Shown: piece by piece, positions 17,609-25,528 of the stretch
Numbering within the stretch: position 1 is the stretch's first letter
Layout: each line of letters begins with the position of its first letter
Assembly (NCBI GenBank): GCA_963702035.1
Contig: OY969700.1
Location: forward strand, 1,860,001 to 1,924,000
Direction of reading: 5' to 3'
DNA length: 64,000 nt
Source of the DNA: VRUE01 sp963702035
GTDB taxonomy: Bacteria; Actinomycetota; Thermoleophilia; Solirubrobacterales; 70-9
The notes under the pieces: model-generated
What the model was told of the DNA's origin: nothing
Databases searched by the model: none
Seen by the model: the letters and a program-made list of their open reading frames with translations, nothing else
Position numbers and translations under genes: made by a program

Positions 17609-18979
17609 ATGGAAGAGACGCCACACCGGCGACGAGCCCACACCAGCAGCCGCGATCTGGCCCGCTACGCCGGCCTCTTCGCCGCCCGCACCGGCGTGAT
17701 GCGCTCCTCGGCGATGCGCGACCTGATGGCGGTCACCGCCCGCCCCGAGGTGATCTCGCTCGCCGGGGGCCTGCCCGATACCTCGACCTTCCCGGCGGGG
17801 ACCTTCGCCGCGCAGATGACGCGGATCGCGCAGAAATCGACGGCGGAGGCGCTCCAGTACGGACCGACCGAGGGCTTCGCCGAGACCGTCGACTGCATCC
17901 TCGAGGTGATGGGCGCGGAGGGCATGCTGCCCGATCCCGACGACGTGATCGTCACCACCGGCGGGCAGCAGGCGATCGACCTGATCTGCAAGACGCTGGT
18001 CAACCCGGGCGACGTCGTCATCTGCGAGGCGCCTACCTATCCCGGCGCGGTACCGGTCTTCTGCAGCTACCAGGCAGAGACGATCCAGATCGACTGCGAC
18101 GAGGACGGGATGCGCATCGAGGAGCTGGAAGCGGTCCTGGGCCGGCTCGACCGCGAAGGCAAGCGGCCCAAATTCGTCTACTCGGTGCCGAGCTTTCAGA
18201 ACCCCGCCGGGGTGACGATGTCGCTTGAGCGGCGTCGGCGCCTGGTCGAGCTGGCGCGACAGCGGGAGCTGCTCGTCGTCGAGGACAGCCCCTACGGCCT
18301 GCTGCGCTTCAGCGGCGAGCCACTGCCGCCGCTCTACCAGCTCGACGGCGGCGATTTCGTCATCTACGTCGGCACCTTTTCCAAGATCCTCTCGCCGGGG
18401 ATCCGGCTGGGCTGGGCGGTGGCGCCGCCGCCCGTCATGGAGAAGATCGTGCTCGGCAAGCAGGCTTCCGACCTCTGTAGCTCGACCCTGACCCAGCACT
18501 TCGTCCGCGAGTACTTCGGCGAAGGGCGCTGGCGCGAGTACATCTCCGACCTCGTTGAGATCTATCGCGGTCGGCGCGACACGATGGTCGAGGCGCTGCG
18601 CGAGCACTTCCCCGCCCAGGCGACCTGGACCGAGCCCGAGGGCGGCCTCTTCATCTGGGCGACGCTGCCCGACTACATCGATACCAGCGACCTCCTCGCC
18701 AAGGCGCTGCGCGAGGACGTCGCCTTCGTTCCCGGCCAGGCGGCCTACGTCGACGAGAGCCGCGGCCGCAGCTCGATGCGGCTCAACTTCTCCGGCGTCG
18801 GCGACGAGGAGATCCGCGAGGGAGTGCGGCGGATCGGCAAGACGATCGCCGAGCAGGTCGAGCTGTACGGCGCCTTGACAGGCGAACGGGAGAGCGCGGC
18901 ACCGGAGGCGGAGGACGCGGCGGCGAAAGAGGACGCGTCGGCCGACGTGCTTCCCTTCCGCAAAGAGAGTTCGGCGTGA
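17609..18979 (+). CDS. PLP-dependent aminotransferase, class I/II (2-aminoadipate/aromatic type)
   Basis: A 456-residue fold-type I aminotransferase. SLAGGLPDTSTFP at the N-terminus, TGGQQAIDLICKTLVNPGD, VYSVPSFQNPAGVTM and VVEDSPYGLLRF precede the PLP-lysine segment VGTFSKILSPGIRLGW; LNFSGVGDEEIREGV near the end carries the carboxylate-binding Arg region. It resembles the LysN/Aro8 group without a GntR domain. ATG 17609 gives the family N-terminus; the open frame upstream is antisense to the membrane-protein gene. The acidic Ala-rich tail (EAEDAAAKEDASADV) is unusual. The stop overlaps the next start. Confidence 0.9.
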   Translation: MEETPHRRRAHTSSRDLARYAGLFAARTGVMRSSAMRDLMAVTARPEVISLAGGLPDTSTFPAGTFAAQMTRIAQKSTAEALQYGPTEGFAETVDCILEVMGAEGMLPDPDDVIVTTGGQQAIDLICKTLVNPGDVVICEAPTYPGAVPVFCSYQAETIQIDCDEDGMRIEELEAVLGRLDREGKRPKFVYSVPSFQNPAGVTMSLERRRRLVELARQRELLVVEDSPYGLLRFSGEPLPPLYQLDGGDFVIYVGTFSKILSPGIRLGWAVAPPPVMEKIVLGKQASDLCSSTLTQHFVREYFGEGRWREYISDLVEIYRGRRDTMVEALREHFPAQATWTEPEGGLFIWATLPDYIDTSDLLAKALREDVAFVPGQAAYVDESRGRSSMRLNFSGVGDEEIREGVRRIGKTIAEQVELYGALTGERESAAPEAEDAAAKEDASADVLPFRKESSA

Positions 18980-19908
18980 AGGTCGCGGTGCTCAAGGGCG
19001 GGCGGTCGCTGGAGCGCGGCGTCTCCTTGCGTTCGGGGGCCCGGGTCGAGGACGCGCTCGAGCGGCTCGGACACGAAGTGCTGGCGATCGACGCGGGCGC
19101 CGACCTGGTCAAGCGCCTGACCGCCGGACGGCCCGATGTCGCCTTCGTCGCCATGCACGGCGTCGGTGGTGAGGACGGCACCGTGCAGGAGCTGCTGGAG
19201 ATCCTCGGCATTCCCTTCACGGGGCCGGGCGTTGCAGCCTGCGCTCGCTGCATCGACAAGGTTCTCGCCAAGGGCGAGCTGCGCGACAGCGGCGTTCGGA
19301 CCCCGGACTGGTTCGCCTTCAACGAGACGGCCTTCCGCGAGCTTGGCGCCGCCGATGCGTTGGGCGACCTGGAGGAGCGCCTCGGCTTTCCGTTGGTACT
19401 GAAGCCGAGCCGTGGCGGGTCGGCTCTGGGCGTGAAGTTCGCGGCGAGCTGGTTCGAGGTGCCCGAGGCCCTGATCTCGGCCTTCAGCTACGACAGCCGG
19501 GTGCTGCTCGAGCGCTTCGTCGACGGCCGTGAGCTGGCGGTGAGCGTCGTCGGGGGTGAGCCCCTGCCCGTGGTCGAGGCGATTCCCAGCGACGGCGACC
19601 GCTACGACTTCGAAGCGCGCTATGAGATCGGCCGAACCGATTTTGTCTGCCCGGCGGCGTTGGGCGAGAGCGACTCCACGGCGGTTACGGCGGCGGCGTT
19701 GGGCGCCTACCAGGCGCTGGGCTGCTCGGGGTTCTGCCGCGTCAACCTGATCCTCGGCACGGACGGGCCCCAGGTGCTCGAGGTGAACGCGGTCCCCGGC
19801 CTCACCGACACCAGCCTCCTCCCCCAGGCCGCCGAGGCTGCCGGGATGAGCTTCGAGGAACTGGTCGAGCGGATCCTCGAGCTGGCCCTGAAGCCCGCTG
19901 CGGCCTAA
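18976..19908 (+). CDS. D-alanine--D-alanine ligase family protein (first of two)
   Basis: An ATP-grasp ligase of 310 residues. It has the N-terminal LKGGRSLERGVSLRSG, HGVGGEDGTVQELLEILGIPFTGPG, KPSRGGSALGVKF (the flexible ATP loop, GSA where Ddl usually has GSS), DFEARYEIGRT and EVNAVPGLTDTSL. It joins two D-alanines for peptidoglycan in the standard case. A second paralogue lies at 46865-47833, so one may have another acceptor. GTG start overlaps the aminotransferase stop (GTGA). Confidence 0.85.
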   Translation: MKVAVLKGGRSLERGVSLRSGARVEDALERLGHEVLAIDAGADLVKRLTAGRPDVAFVAMHGVGGEDGTVQELLEILGIPFTGPGVAACARCIDKVLAKGELRDSGVRTPDWFAFNETAFRELGAADALGDLEERLGFPLVLKPSRGGSALGVKFAASWFEVPEALISAFSYDSRVLLERFVDGRELAVSVVGGEPLPVVEAIPSDGDRYDFEARYEIGRTDFVCPAALGESDSTAVTAAALGAYQALGCSGFCRVNLILGTDGPQVLEVNAVPGLTDTSLLPQAAEAAGMSFEELVERILELALKPAAA

Positions 19909-20396
19909 GAGGTTCCCTCGGCGAAGTCGTCCGGGGTGACCTCGTCGAGGAACTCTTTGAATTTGTCGACGACCTCCTCGGTGTCCTCGACCTCGTGCTC
20001 GAACTCGATCGCCGACTCCTCGATCACGTCCTCGGCCGCGAAGATCGGCGCCGAGACCCGCACGGCAAGCGCCAGTGCATCGGAGGGGCGCGAGTCGATC
20101 TCCAGCTCCGAACCGTCGACGGAAACGGTGATCGAGGCATAGAAGGTGTTATCGCGTAGCTCGGTGACGGAGACCCGCTCGCACTTGGCGTCGAGCTGCT
20201 CCAGCATGTCCGAGAGCAGGTCGTGCGTCATCGGGCGCGGCGTCGAGGCACCCTGCAGCTTCATCAGGATCGCCGCCGCCTCCGGATGACCGATCCAGAT
20301 CGGCAGGAAGCGGTTGCCGTCAACCGTCTTCAACAAGACGATCGGCTGCTTGCCGACCATGTCGAAGCTGACCCCGTAGATCTGCATCTGCTGCAA
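19905..20396 (-). CDS. bifunctional nuclease-domain protein (DUF151/BFN)
   Basis: A 163-residue protein of the BFN family (PF02577). Motifs: GKQPIVLLKTVDGNRFLPIWIGHPEAAAI and the core SRPSDALALAVR, followed by IFAAEDVIEE. A Glu-rich C-terminal tail is present. Plant members have DNase and RNase activity; in actinobacteria the gene is conserved but its role is unsettled. It ends four bases inside the convergent ddl gene. Confidence 0.9.
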   Translation of the reverse strand: MQQMQIYGVSFDMVGKQPIVLLKTVDGNRFLPIWIGHPEAAAILMKLQGASTPRPMTHDLLSDMLEQLDAKCERVSVTELRDNTFYASITVSVDGSELEIDSRPSDALALAVRVSAPIFAAEDVIEESAIEFEHEVEDTEEVVDKFKEFLDEVTPDDFAEGTS

Positions 20397-20482
20397 AATT
20401 CGCTCCGAGCCGAGATGGATCGCCCATTATAGGTACGGCCCTGGGCCGTTCCGCCGGGCGAATCGATGCGGCGGCGCGGCAG

Positions 20483-20556
<74 letters not shown>

Positions 20557-20604
20557 GGGGCGTGGCGATGATAGCGACCCGGCGACGGGTCCCGCGCGGC
20601 GTGC

Positions 20605-21483
20605 TCAGGCTCGTTTGCGGCCCAGCTTGCGGGCCAGAGCGAGGGCCTCGTCGAGGTCGGCGAGGCGGATCTCGACCGACACCTCTGCTCCCCGCGGACG
20701 CACCTTGACCTCGTGGCCGAGTGCGGTCTCGAGCTTGTCGGCGGCGTCGCGCATCGCCGCCGCCTCCTCGGCACCGACTGACCGGCGGGTGCTCTTCGCC
20801 TGTCTTGGCTGGCTGGCCAGCTTAACCCTGTTCTCGGTCTCGCGAACGGACCAGCCGCCCTTCGCCGCGTCGCGGGCGAGACGGCGGCGCACGTCGTTGC
20901 CGGGGACGCCGAGCAGGGCCCGTCCGTGGCCCTCGCTGAGCTCGCCGGACTCGAGCAGAGCGATTGCCTCGTCTGGAAGGTCGAGCAAACGGATCAGGTT
21001 GGACACGGCGGGGCGACTGCGGCCGATGCGGCGGGCCAGGTCCTCTTTGGAGAGGCCGAGGTCCTCGACCAAGGCCGCGCAGGCCCGAGCCTCCTCGACC
21101 GGGTTGAGGTCCTCGCGGACCATGTTCTCGATCAACGCGACCTGCAATCGCTCCGCGTGCTCGGAGTCGCGCACGATCGCCGGCACCTTCTCCAGGCCGG
21201 CCTGCTGGGAGGCGCGCCAGCGGCGCTCGCCGGCGATCAGCTCGTAGCTACCGTCGTGGAGGGGGCGGACCAGGAGCGGCTGCACGACGCCGCTCGTCTC
21301 GATCGAGGCGGCGAGGCCGGCCAGTGCATCGGCGTCGAAGTTGGTGCGGGGCTGCTTCGGGTTCGGCTTGATCAGGCCGACCGGCAGCTCGCGCAGCTCG
21401 CCGACCTCCTCACCGGCGACGCTCTCGGGCAGGATCGCCGCCAGGCCGCGGCCCATGCCGCGCTTTGCCTTGCCGCTAGCCAC
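20605..21483 (-). CDS. parB: chromosome-partitioning protein ParB
   Basis: A 292-residue CTP-dependent clamp that loads on parS and organises the origin. N-terminal GRGLAAILPE, then the ParB/Srx CTP-binding segments IKPNPKQPRTNFD and ELIAGERRWRASQ, ALIENMVREDLNPVEEA, a helix-turn-helix (SKEDLARRIGRSRPAVSNLIRL) and a C-terminal dimer domain ending in basic residues. It overlaps parA by eight bases. A parS site lies about 3.4 kb upstream at 24886. Confidence 0.96.
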   Translation of the reverse strand: MASGKAKRGMGRGLAAILPESVAGEEVGELRELPVGLIKPNPKQPRTNFDADALAGLAASIETSGVVQPLLVRPLHDGSYELIAGERRWRASQQAGLEKVPAIVRDSEHAERLQVALIENMVREDLNPVEEARACAALVEDLGLSKEDLARRIGRSRPAVSNLIRLLDLPDEAIALLESGELSEGHGRALLGVPGNDVRRRLARDAAKGGWSVRETENRVKLASQPRQAKSTRRSVGAEEAAAMRDAADKLETALGHEVKVRPRGAEVSVEIRLADLDEALALARKLGRKRA

Positions 21484-22234
21484 GGCCGACCAGCTCCTCC
21501 GCCAACGCCTGGTAGGCGGTGGCGCCGCGAGAAGCGGGAGCGTGCTCGGTTACGGGCAAGCCGTAGCTCGGCGCCTCGGCGACCCTGACGCTGCGTGGTA
21601 TGACGGTGTCGAAGACCATCTCGGGGAAATGCTCGCGCAGCTCTCGCTCCACGTCCTGAGCGAGGCGCGTGCGCTCGTCGTGCATGGTGATCAACAGGCC
21701 CGACACGTTCAGCGCCGGGTTGAGCTCGCGGCGGATCATCCCCAGCGTGTCGAGGAACTGAACCAGCCCCTCCAGCGCCAGGTACTCGGCCTGCACCGGC
21801 ACGATCACGCGATCGGAGGCAACCAGGGCGTTGACGCTGACCGGGCCCAGCGAGGGGGGGCAGTCGAGCATCGTGAAGGCGAAACGCTCGCGCAGCGGGC
21901 CGAGCCGTTCGCGCAGGCGGGTCTCCGAGCCGTCGAGGCGGGGAAGCTCGACCGCCGCGCCCGCCAGGTCGCGGTTGGCCGGGACGAGCCAGAGGTTGTC
22001 CGGCCCGGCCGGACGCGCCGCCTCGGCGACCGAGACGTCGCCGATCAGGCAGTCATACGAAGAGGGGTGGGCGTCGCGGTCGCCGCCCAGGGCGACGGTC
22101 GCGTTGCACTGGGGATCGAGGTCGACCAGCAGGGTCTGGGATCCCGCGGCGGCGACGCAGGCGGTCAGGTTGACCGCGGTCGTCGTCTTGCCGACGCCGC
22201 CCTTCTGGTTCGCCACCGCGTAGACAAGGCCCAT
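21476..22234 (-). CDS. parA: chromosome-partitioning ATPase ParA
   Basis: A 252-residue deviant-Walker ATPase that moves origins along the nucleoid. ANQKGGVGKTTTAVNL (signature Lys and P-loop), VDLDPQCNAT (A') and FTMLDCPPSLGPVS (Walker B) are all present. Second gene of the rsmG-parA-parB row; element A3 separates it from rsmG. Confidence 0.96.
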   Translation of the reverse strand: MGLVYAVANQKGGVGKTTTAVNLTACVAAAGSQTLLVDLDPQCNATVALGGDRDAHPSSYDCLIGDVSVAEAARPAGPDNLWLVPANRDLAGAAVELPRLDGSETRLRERLGPLRERFAFTMLDCPPSLGPVSVNALVASDRVIVPVQAEYLALEGLVQFLDTLGMIRRELNPALNVSGLLITMHDERTRLAQDVERELREHFPEMVFDTVIPRSVRVAEAPSYGLPVTEHAPASRGATAYQALAEELVGRG

Positions 22235-22266
22235 GTGGCGCAGACTATTGGGCTTGGGGTGGTAGC

Positions 22267-22385
22267 GGCCAGGGGTTGTTACGGGAGGTGCCTATGTTCG
22301 CTTCGCTCACGGATTTGGACCGCTTCGCGGCTGGAATTACTCTGCGGAGCCGCTTCGCGAGGCACTCCCGTAACAACCCCTGGCC
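22267..22385. repeat. palindromic element A3
   Basis: Arms 22267-22286 and 22366-22385 are perfectly complementary over 20 bases. The core reads in reverse orientation. Its central hairpin is GCCGCGAAGCGGT instead of the GTCGCGAAGCGAC of A1, A2 and A4, a paired change that keeps the stem. It begins about 17 bases after the rsmG TAA stop and ends 33 bases before the parA start. Confidence 0.92.
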
Positions 22386-22401
22386 CTATCCATCGCCGCC
22401 A

Positions 22402-23046
22402 TTACCCGCGTGGGCGCTTCTTCGCAATGCCGGGGCGGCGGGGGAGATCCGCCGGCGTGGGGCCGAGCTTGCGTAGGACGTGGAGATGTCGATGCTTGCT
22501 GCCCGCGCGGTCGCCTACATCCAAGATCCGCTCGGGGTGCATGGCGAGCTGGTCGGCGGCTCGTTCGAGCTGCCGCTCCTCGTCGGCGTCGCGTTTGCCC
22601 TTCCAGGCGACCAGGACGCCGTTCTCCTTGAGGAGTGGGGAGGCCAGCTCGGCGAGGGTCGAGAGACGGCCCACGGCTCGCGCGGTTGCCGCGTCGTAGG
22701 AATCGCGCCGCTCGCCGGTGGCAATGTCCTCGGAGCGGGCATTTACGACGATGGCGTTGGCAATCCCGGCCGCATCGATCGCTCGCTGGATGAACTCACA
22801 CTTGCGCCCCACCGACTCGATCAGATCGAGCTGGGAGTCAGGCAGGGCGATCGCCAGCACAAGGCCAGGAAACCCAGCCCCAGAGCCAATATCCGCGATC
22901 CGTCCAGCTTTCGCCAAATCAGAAACCTCAAGCCCGGTGAGGCTGTCCTCCACATGCACCCGCCAAGCGCGCTCAGGGTCGGTAACCGAGCTGACGGAAG
23001 CTCTCTCCCCCTCCAACAGCTCAAGGACCCTGCTCGTAGCCTCCAC
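22402..23046 (-). CDS. rsmG: 16S rRNA (guanine(527)-N7)-methyltransferase RsmG
   Basis: A 214-residue SAM-dependent methyltransferase for G527 of 16S rRNA; loss gives low-level streptomycin resistance. VTDPERAWRVHVEDSLTGL, the SAM loop ADIGSGAGFPGLVLAI, LIESVGRKCEFI, and ATARAVGRLSTLAEL with LVAWKGK are all family motifs. GTG 23046 is the best start by family alignment. An in-frame GTG at 23112 would begin inside the inverted repeat at 23058-23176 and translate one of its arms. Confidence 0.94.
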   Translation of the reverse strand: MEATSRVLELLEGERASVSSVTDPERAWRVHVEDSLTGLEVSDLAKAGRIADIGSGAGFPGLVLAIALPDSQLDLIESVGRKCEFIQRAIDAAGIANAIVVNARSEDIATGERRDSYDAATARAVGRLSTLAELASPLLKENGVLVAWKGKRDADEERQLERAADQLAMHPERILDVGDRAGSKHRHLHVLRKLGPTPADLPRRPGIAKKRPRG

Positions 23047-23057
23047 CTGCGCTTCGC

Positions 23058-23176
23058 TGAGAGAGCCCCGGGTGGGGCTGAAACGTCTTGTACTTTTTCG
23101 GTGCCGGCCCACGGGCGTCAGCCGGAAGGGACCCCACCGAAAAAGTTAAGTGGAAGCCCCACCCGGGGCTCTCTCA
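23058..23176. repeat. nested inverted repeat between jag and rsmG
   Basis: Outer arms 23058-23079 and 23155-23176 are perfectly complementary over 22 bases. Inside them is a second perfect 12-bp inverted repeat, 23092-23103 (ACTTTTTCGGTG) with 23135-23146 (CACCGAAAAAGT), and within that CCGGC / GCCGG. The outer arm begins exactly at the jag stop codon (TGA at 23176-23174). It has neither the A nor the B core. T- and A-runs flank the inner stem, so it could terminate transcription. Confidence 0.88.
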
Positions 23177-23656
23177 CTCCGACACAAGCGGTGCGACGAC
23201 CACACACCGCCGAGGCTCGTCCCCTTCGCTGTAGGTCTCGACCCCGGAGCGCTCTTTGAGATGTTCGTGCACGACGCGCCGTTCCTGAGCGCTCATCGGG
23301 TCCATCTCGACCGTGACACTGCCATCCAGTGCCTGGTCGGCAGCCCGGTCGGCCCGCGCCGTCAGAACCTCCCTGCGGCGCTCGCGGTAGCCGGAGACAT
23401 CGAGCACAACCCGTTTTCGGTCCCGGAGCCCGCGAAATGCGGCCTGGAAGGCGAGTAGCTGCAGCGCATCGATCGTCTGGCCTCGTTTGCCGATCAGCAG
23501 CCCATAGTCGTCATCGCCGGAGATAACAGCCTCGATCCGCTCGTCGTCCTCCTTGATCTCAACCTCACCATCAAGGTCAAGCTCGTCGAGAACCCCCTCG
23601 ACAAGCTCCTGAACCCGCTCAGCGGGCTCCTCAGGCCATTTGGTCTCGTCACTCAC
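23174..23656 (-). CDS. jag: Jag/SpoIIIJ-associated RNA-binding protein (KH-R3H)
   Basis: A 160-residue protein with a KH domain (GLLIGKRGQTIDALQLL) followed by an R3H domain (SAQERRVVHEHLKERSGVETYSEGDEPRR), the usual partner gene of yidC and khpA-type RNA-binding protein (KhpB/EloR). It affects cell elongation and envelope RNA regulation. GTG 23656 (MSDETKWPEE) chosen; an in-frame TTG at 23686 would add ten residues. Confidence 0.93.
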   Translation of the reverse strand: MSDETKWPEEPAERVQELVEGVLDELDLDGEVEIKEDDERIEAVISGDDDYGLLIGKRGQTIDALQLLAFQAAFRGLRDRKRVVLDVSGYRERRREVLTARADRAADQALDGSVTVEMDPMSAQERRVVHEHLKERSGVETYSEGDEPRRCVVVAPLVSE

Positions 23657-23729
23657 AGGCCGCACCCTATCCAGCCAGCTAAGCAAGGGGAGCCATCCTT
23701 CAGCTCAACAAGAGACGGGATGGTCACGG

Positions 23730-23855
23730 GCAGCAGGGGAGAGACCCCGAAAGTGCCTCGCGAAGCGGCTCCGCAGAGTTATTCCCGTCGCGAAGCGACA
23801 CCAACATCGTGAGCGGAGCGAACCCAGGCAGCTTTCGGGGTCTCTCCCCTGCTGC
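23730..23855. repeat. palindromic element A4
   Basis: Arms 23730-23753 and 23832-23855 are perfectly complementary over 24 bases. The core reads in the plus direction and differs from A2 at few positions. It starts about 16 bases after the yidC stop and lies 74 bases before the jag start, both leftward. Confidence 0.92.
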
Positions 23856-23870
23856 CTGGCGGAGCTTCCG

Positions 23871-24623
23871 TCAGCGCCGCCGCTTCTTCTTTTTGGGAGG
23901 CGGTGGCGGTGGTTTGGCCGCCGCAACCTGGGCTGGCGTAGGCATCGCCGGTGCCGGGATGAAGCGTTTGAGCGCATACTGCTGGCCGATCGTCCAGAAG
24001 TTGGTCGTGATCCAGTAGAGCACGAGGCCGGCCGGGAAGCTGATCACGAAGGGGACGAAGACGAAGGGCAGGACGAACATCATCGTGCGCTGGCTTTTAT
24101 CGGCGGTGACCGCCATCACCATGCCGGAGATCAGCTGCGTGCCGATGTAGAGGATCAGCAGGGCGATCAGTTCGCCGCCGGTCGCCTTCGCGGTCAGGTC
24201 GTGGATGAAGAGGAAGGACGCTTCGCTGCCGCAATGGCCCGCTTCGCAGCCGATGTCGGCGGGAAGCTCGTTGCGGAGGACGTGGAAGAGGGTGATGAAG
24301 ACCGGCAGCTGGGCGATCAGCGGGATGCAGGAGGCAAAGGGGTTGACTTTGTTCTCTTTGTAGAAGGCCATCATCTCCTGCTGCATGCGCTGCTGATCGT
24401 TCTTGTACTTCTCTTTGAGCTCCTTCAGCTGCGGCTGCAGGGCCTGCAGGGCCCGCATCCCCTTCAGCGATTTGTAGGTGAGCGGGATCAGCAGCGCCCG
24501 GGTGCAGATCGTCAGGGCGATGATCGCGCCGCCCCAGCTGAGCCCGGCGTCATCGTGGAAGAACTTGAGGACACCGTTGGCGATGTCAACCAGCGGCTGC
24601 AGGATGTCGGCGGTCGGCATCAC
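23871..24623 (-). CDS. yidC: membrane protein insertase YidC
   Basis: A 250-residue Oxa1/YidC insertase of the short Gram-positive form. Helices begin at WGGAIIALTICTRALLIPLTY (with the conserved Arg of the hydrophilic groove), followed by a cytoplasmic coiled hairpin (LQPQLKELKEKYKNDQQRMQQEMM), IPLIAQLPVFITLFHVL, IALLILYIGTQLISG and FPAGLVLYWITTNFWTIGQQY. The tail is Pro-rich then strongly basic (KKKKRRR), as in ribosome-binding YidC forms. GTG 24623 or ATG 24620 are adjacent starts; it overlaps yidD. Confidence 0.95.
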   Translation of the reverse strand: MMPTADILQPLVDIANGVLKFFHDDAGLSWGGAIIALTICTRALLIPLTYKSLKGMRALQALQPQLKELKEKYKNDQQRMQQEMMAFYKENKVNPFASCIPLIAQLPVFITLFHVLRNELPADIGCEAGHCGSEASFLFIHDLTAKATGGELIALLILYIGTQLISGMVMAVTADKSQRTMMFVLPFVFVPFVISFPAGLVLYWITTNFWTIGQQYALKRFIPAPAMPTPAQVAAAKPPPPPPKKKKRRR

Positions 24624-24892
24624 GAGTGGGCCTCGCGGTGGTAGTCGGAGGGATCGACCGGGCCGACCCGCAGCGTGAAGCGGTCCGGGACAGGGTCGAA
24701 GCCGCCATGGCTGAAGGGATTGCAGCGCAGCAGGCGCCAGCAGGCGAGCAGCAGCCCTCTGACCGGCCCAAAGCGGCGGATCGACTGGGCCGCGTAGGCG
24801 GAGCAGGTCGGCTCATAGCGGCAGCGCCGGGGCAGCGCCGGGGAAACCAGGCGTTGATAGGCGGCGATCGGCGCCAGTAGGACCCGTTTCAC
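24620..24892 (-). CDS. yidD: membrane protein insertion efficiency factor YidD
   Basis: A 90-residue YidD with the three-Cys signature: PRRCRYEPTCSAYAAQSI and CWRLLRCNPFSHGGFDPVP. It is a small membrane-associated protein aiding YidC-dependent insertion. GTG start overlaps the rnpA stop (GTGA), and both lie within the parS sequence. Confidence 0.94.
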   Translation of the reverse strand: MKRVLLAPIAAYQRLVSPALPRRCRYEPTCSAYAAQSIRRFGPVRGLLLACWRLLRCNPFSHGGFDPVPDRFTLRVGPVDPSDYHREAHS

Positions 24893-24899
24893 GTGGAAC
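24886..24899. promoter_or_regulatory. parS centromere site (ParB-binding)
   Basis: GTTTCACGTGGAAC matches the bacterial parS consensus TGTTTCACGTGGAACA in its inner 14 bases; the flanking bases are C and G. It spans the rnpA stop and yidD start. Only one clear copy was seen in the window. Confidence 0.9.
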
Positions 24900-25260
24900 G
24901 CCTCCCCGCGCCAGACTGCTCCAATGCCTCTTCGAGGCTCGCCTTGGCGCCCTCGGTCCCGTCCTGCTCGATCATCGCGGCGATCTCGGAGCGCGCCACC
25001 AGGACGAAGTCATGGCGCGGCGGAAGCCTGTCGGAAAGGCTCCAGAAGGCCTCCCGCAGGGTCCGCTTGACCCGGTTGCGATCGACCGCGCCGCCGACCT
25101 TGCGGCTGACCGAGACACCAAGCCTGACGTCGCGCGCCTCCTCGTCCTTGCGGGGAAAGCTGTAGAGCACGAGGTAGCGCGTGGCATGAGAGGAGCCGTC
25201 GCGGTAGACGCGGTCGAACTCGGCACTCCGCGAGAGGCGCCGTCGCTTCGCCGCCATCAC
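24889..25260 (-). CDS. rnpA: ribonuclease P protein component
   Basis: A 123-residue RNase P protein subunit. RRRLSRSAEFDRVYRDG at the N-terminus, RLGVSVSRKVGGAVDRNRVKRTLREAF (the RNR motif that binds the RNA) and FVLVARSEIA are present. It has a C-terminal extension past the usual end. Follows rpmH with a 31-base gap. Confidence 0.95.
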   Translation of the reverse strand: MMAAKRRRLSRSAEFDRVYRDGSSHATRYLVLYSFPRKDEEARDVRLGVSVSRKVGGAVDRNRVKRTLREAFWSLSDRLPPRHDFVLVARSEIAAMIEQDGTEGAKASLEEALEQSGAGRRST

Positions 25261-25291
25261 TCGAACCCGGCCAGGCCTCTAAGGCTGGCCG

Positions 25292-25429
25292 TCATCCCGG
25301 GGTGAGGCGTTTCCGGCCTTTGGCGCGACGCCGCTTCAGGATCGCGCGGCCCCCGCGCGTCGCCATCCTCGCCCGGAACCCGTGGGTCTTGGCCCGCTTA
25401 CGCTTCTTCGGCTGATAGGTGCGCTTCAT
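25292..25429 (-). CDS. rpmH: 50S ribosomal protein L34
   Basis: A 45-residue basic protein beginning MKRTYQPKKRKRAKTHGFRA and ending RAKGRKRLTPG, the complete L34 signature. The frame stays open upstream, but the family start is ATG 25429. First gene of the leftward rpmH-rnpA-yidD-yidC row, divergent from dnaA. Confidence 0.97.
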   Translation of the reverse strand: MKRTYQPKKRKRAKTHGFRARMATRGGRAILKRRRAKGRKRLTPG

Positions 25430-25439
25430 TGGGCGTCGC

Positions 25440-25445
25440 AGTATA
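25440..25445 (-). promoter_or_regulatory. possible -10 box for rpmH
   Basis: On the minus strand TATACT lies 10 bases upstream of the rpmH ATG, which would give a very short leader. The overlapping plus-strand TATACG could serve dnaA. No convincing -35 box. Confidence 0.3.
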
Positions 25446-25528
25446 CGGAGGAGTCCGAGAATCATTTCTTCGGCATTTGCGACCCGGCCAGATTCGAGCC
25501 GAGGGGTCGTCGCTATGGTCGCTCGCCG

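Noticed and set aside
20436..20450. ACGGCCCTGGGCCGT hairpin upstream of the BFN gene
   Set aside because: Short palindrome without T-run or partner signals; could not be assigned a role.
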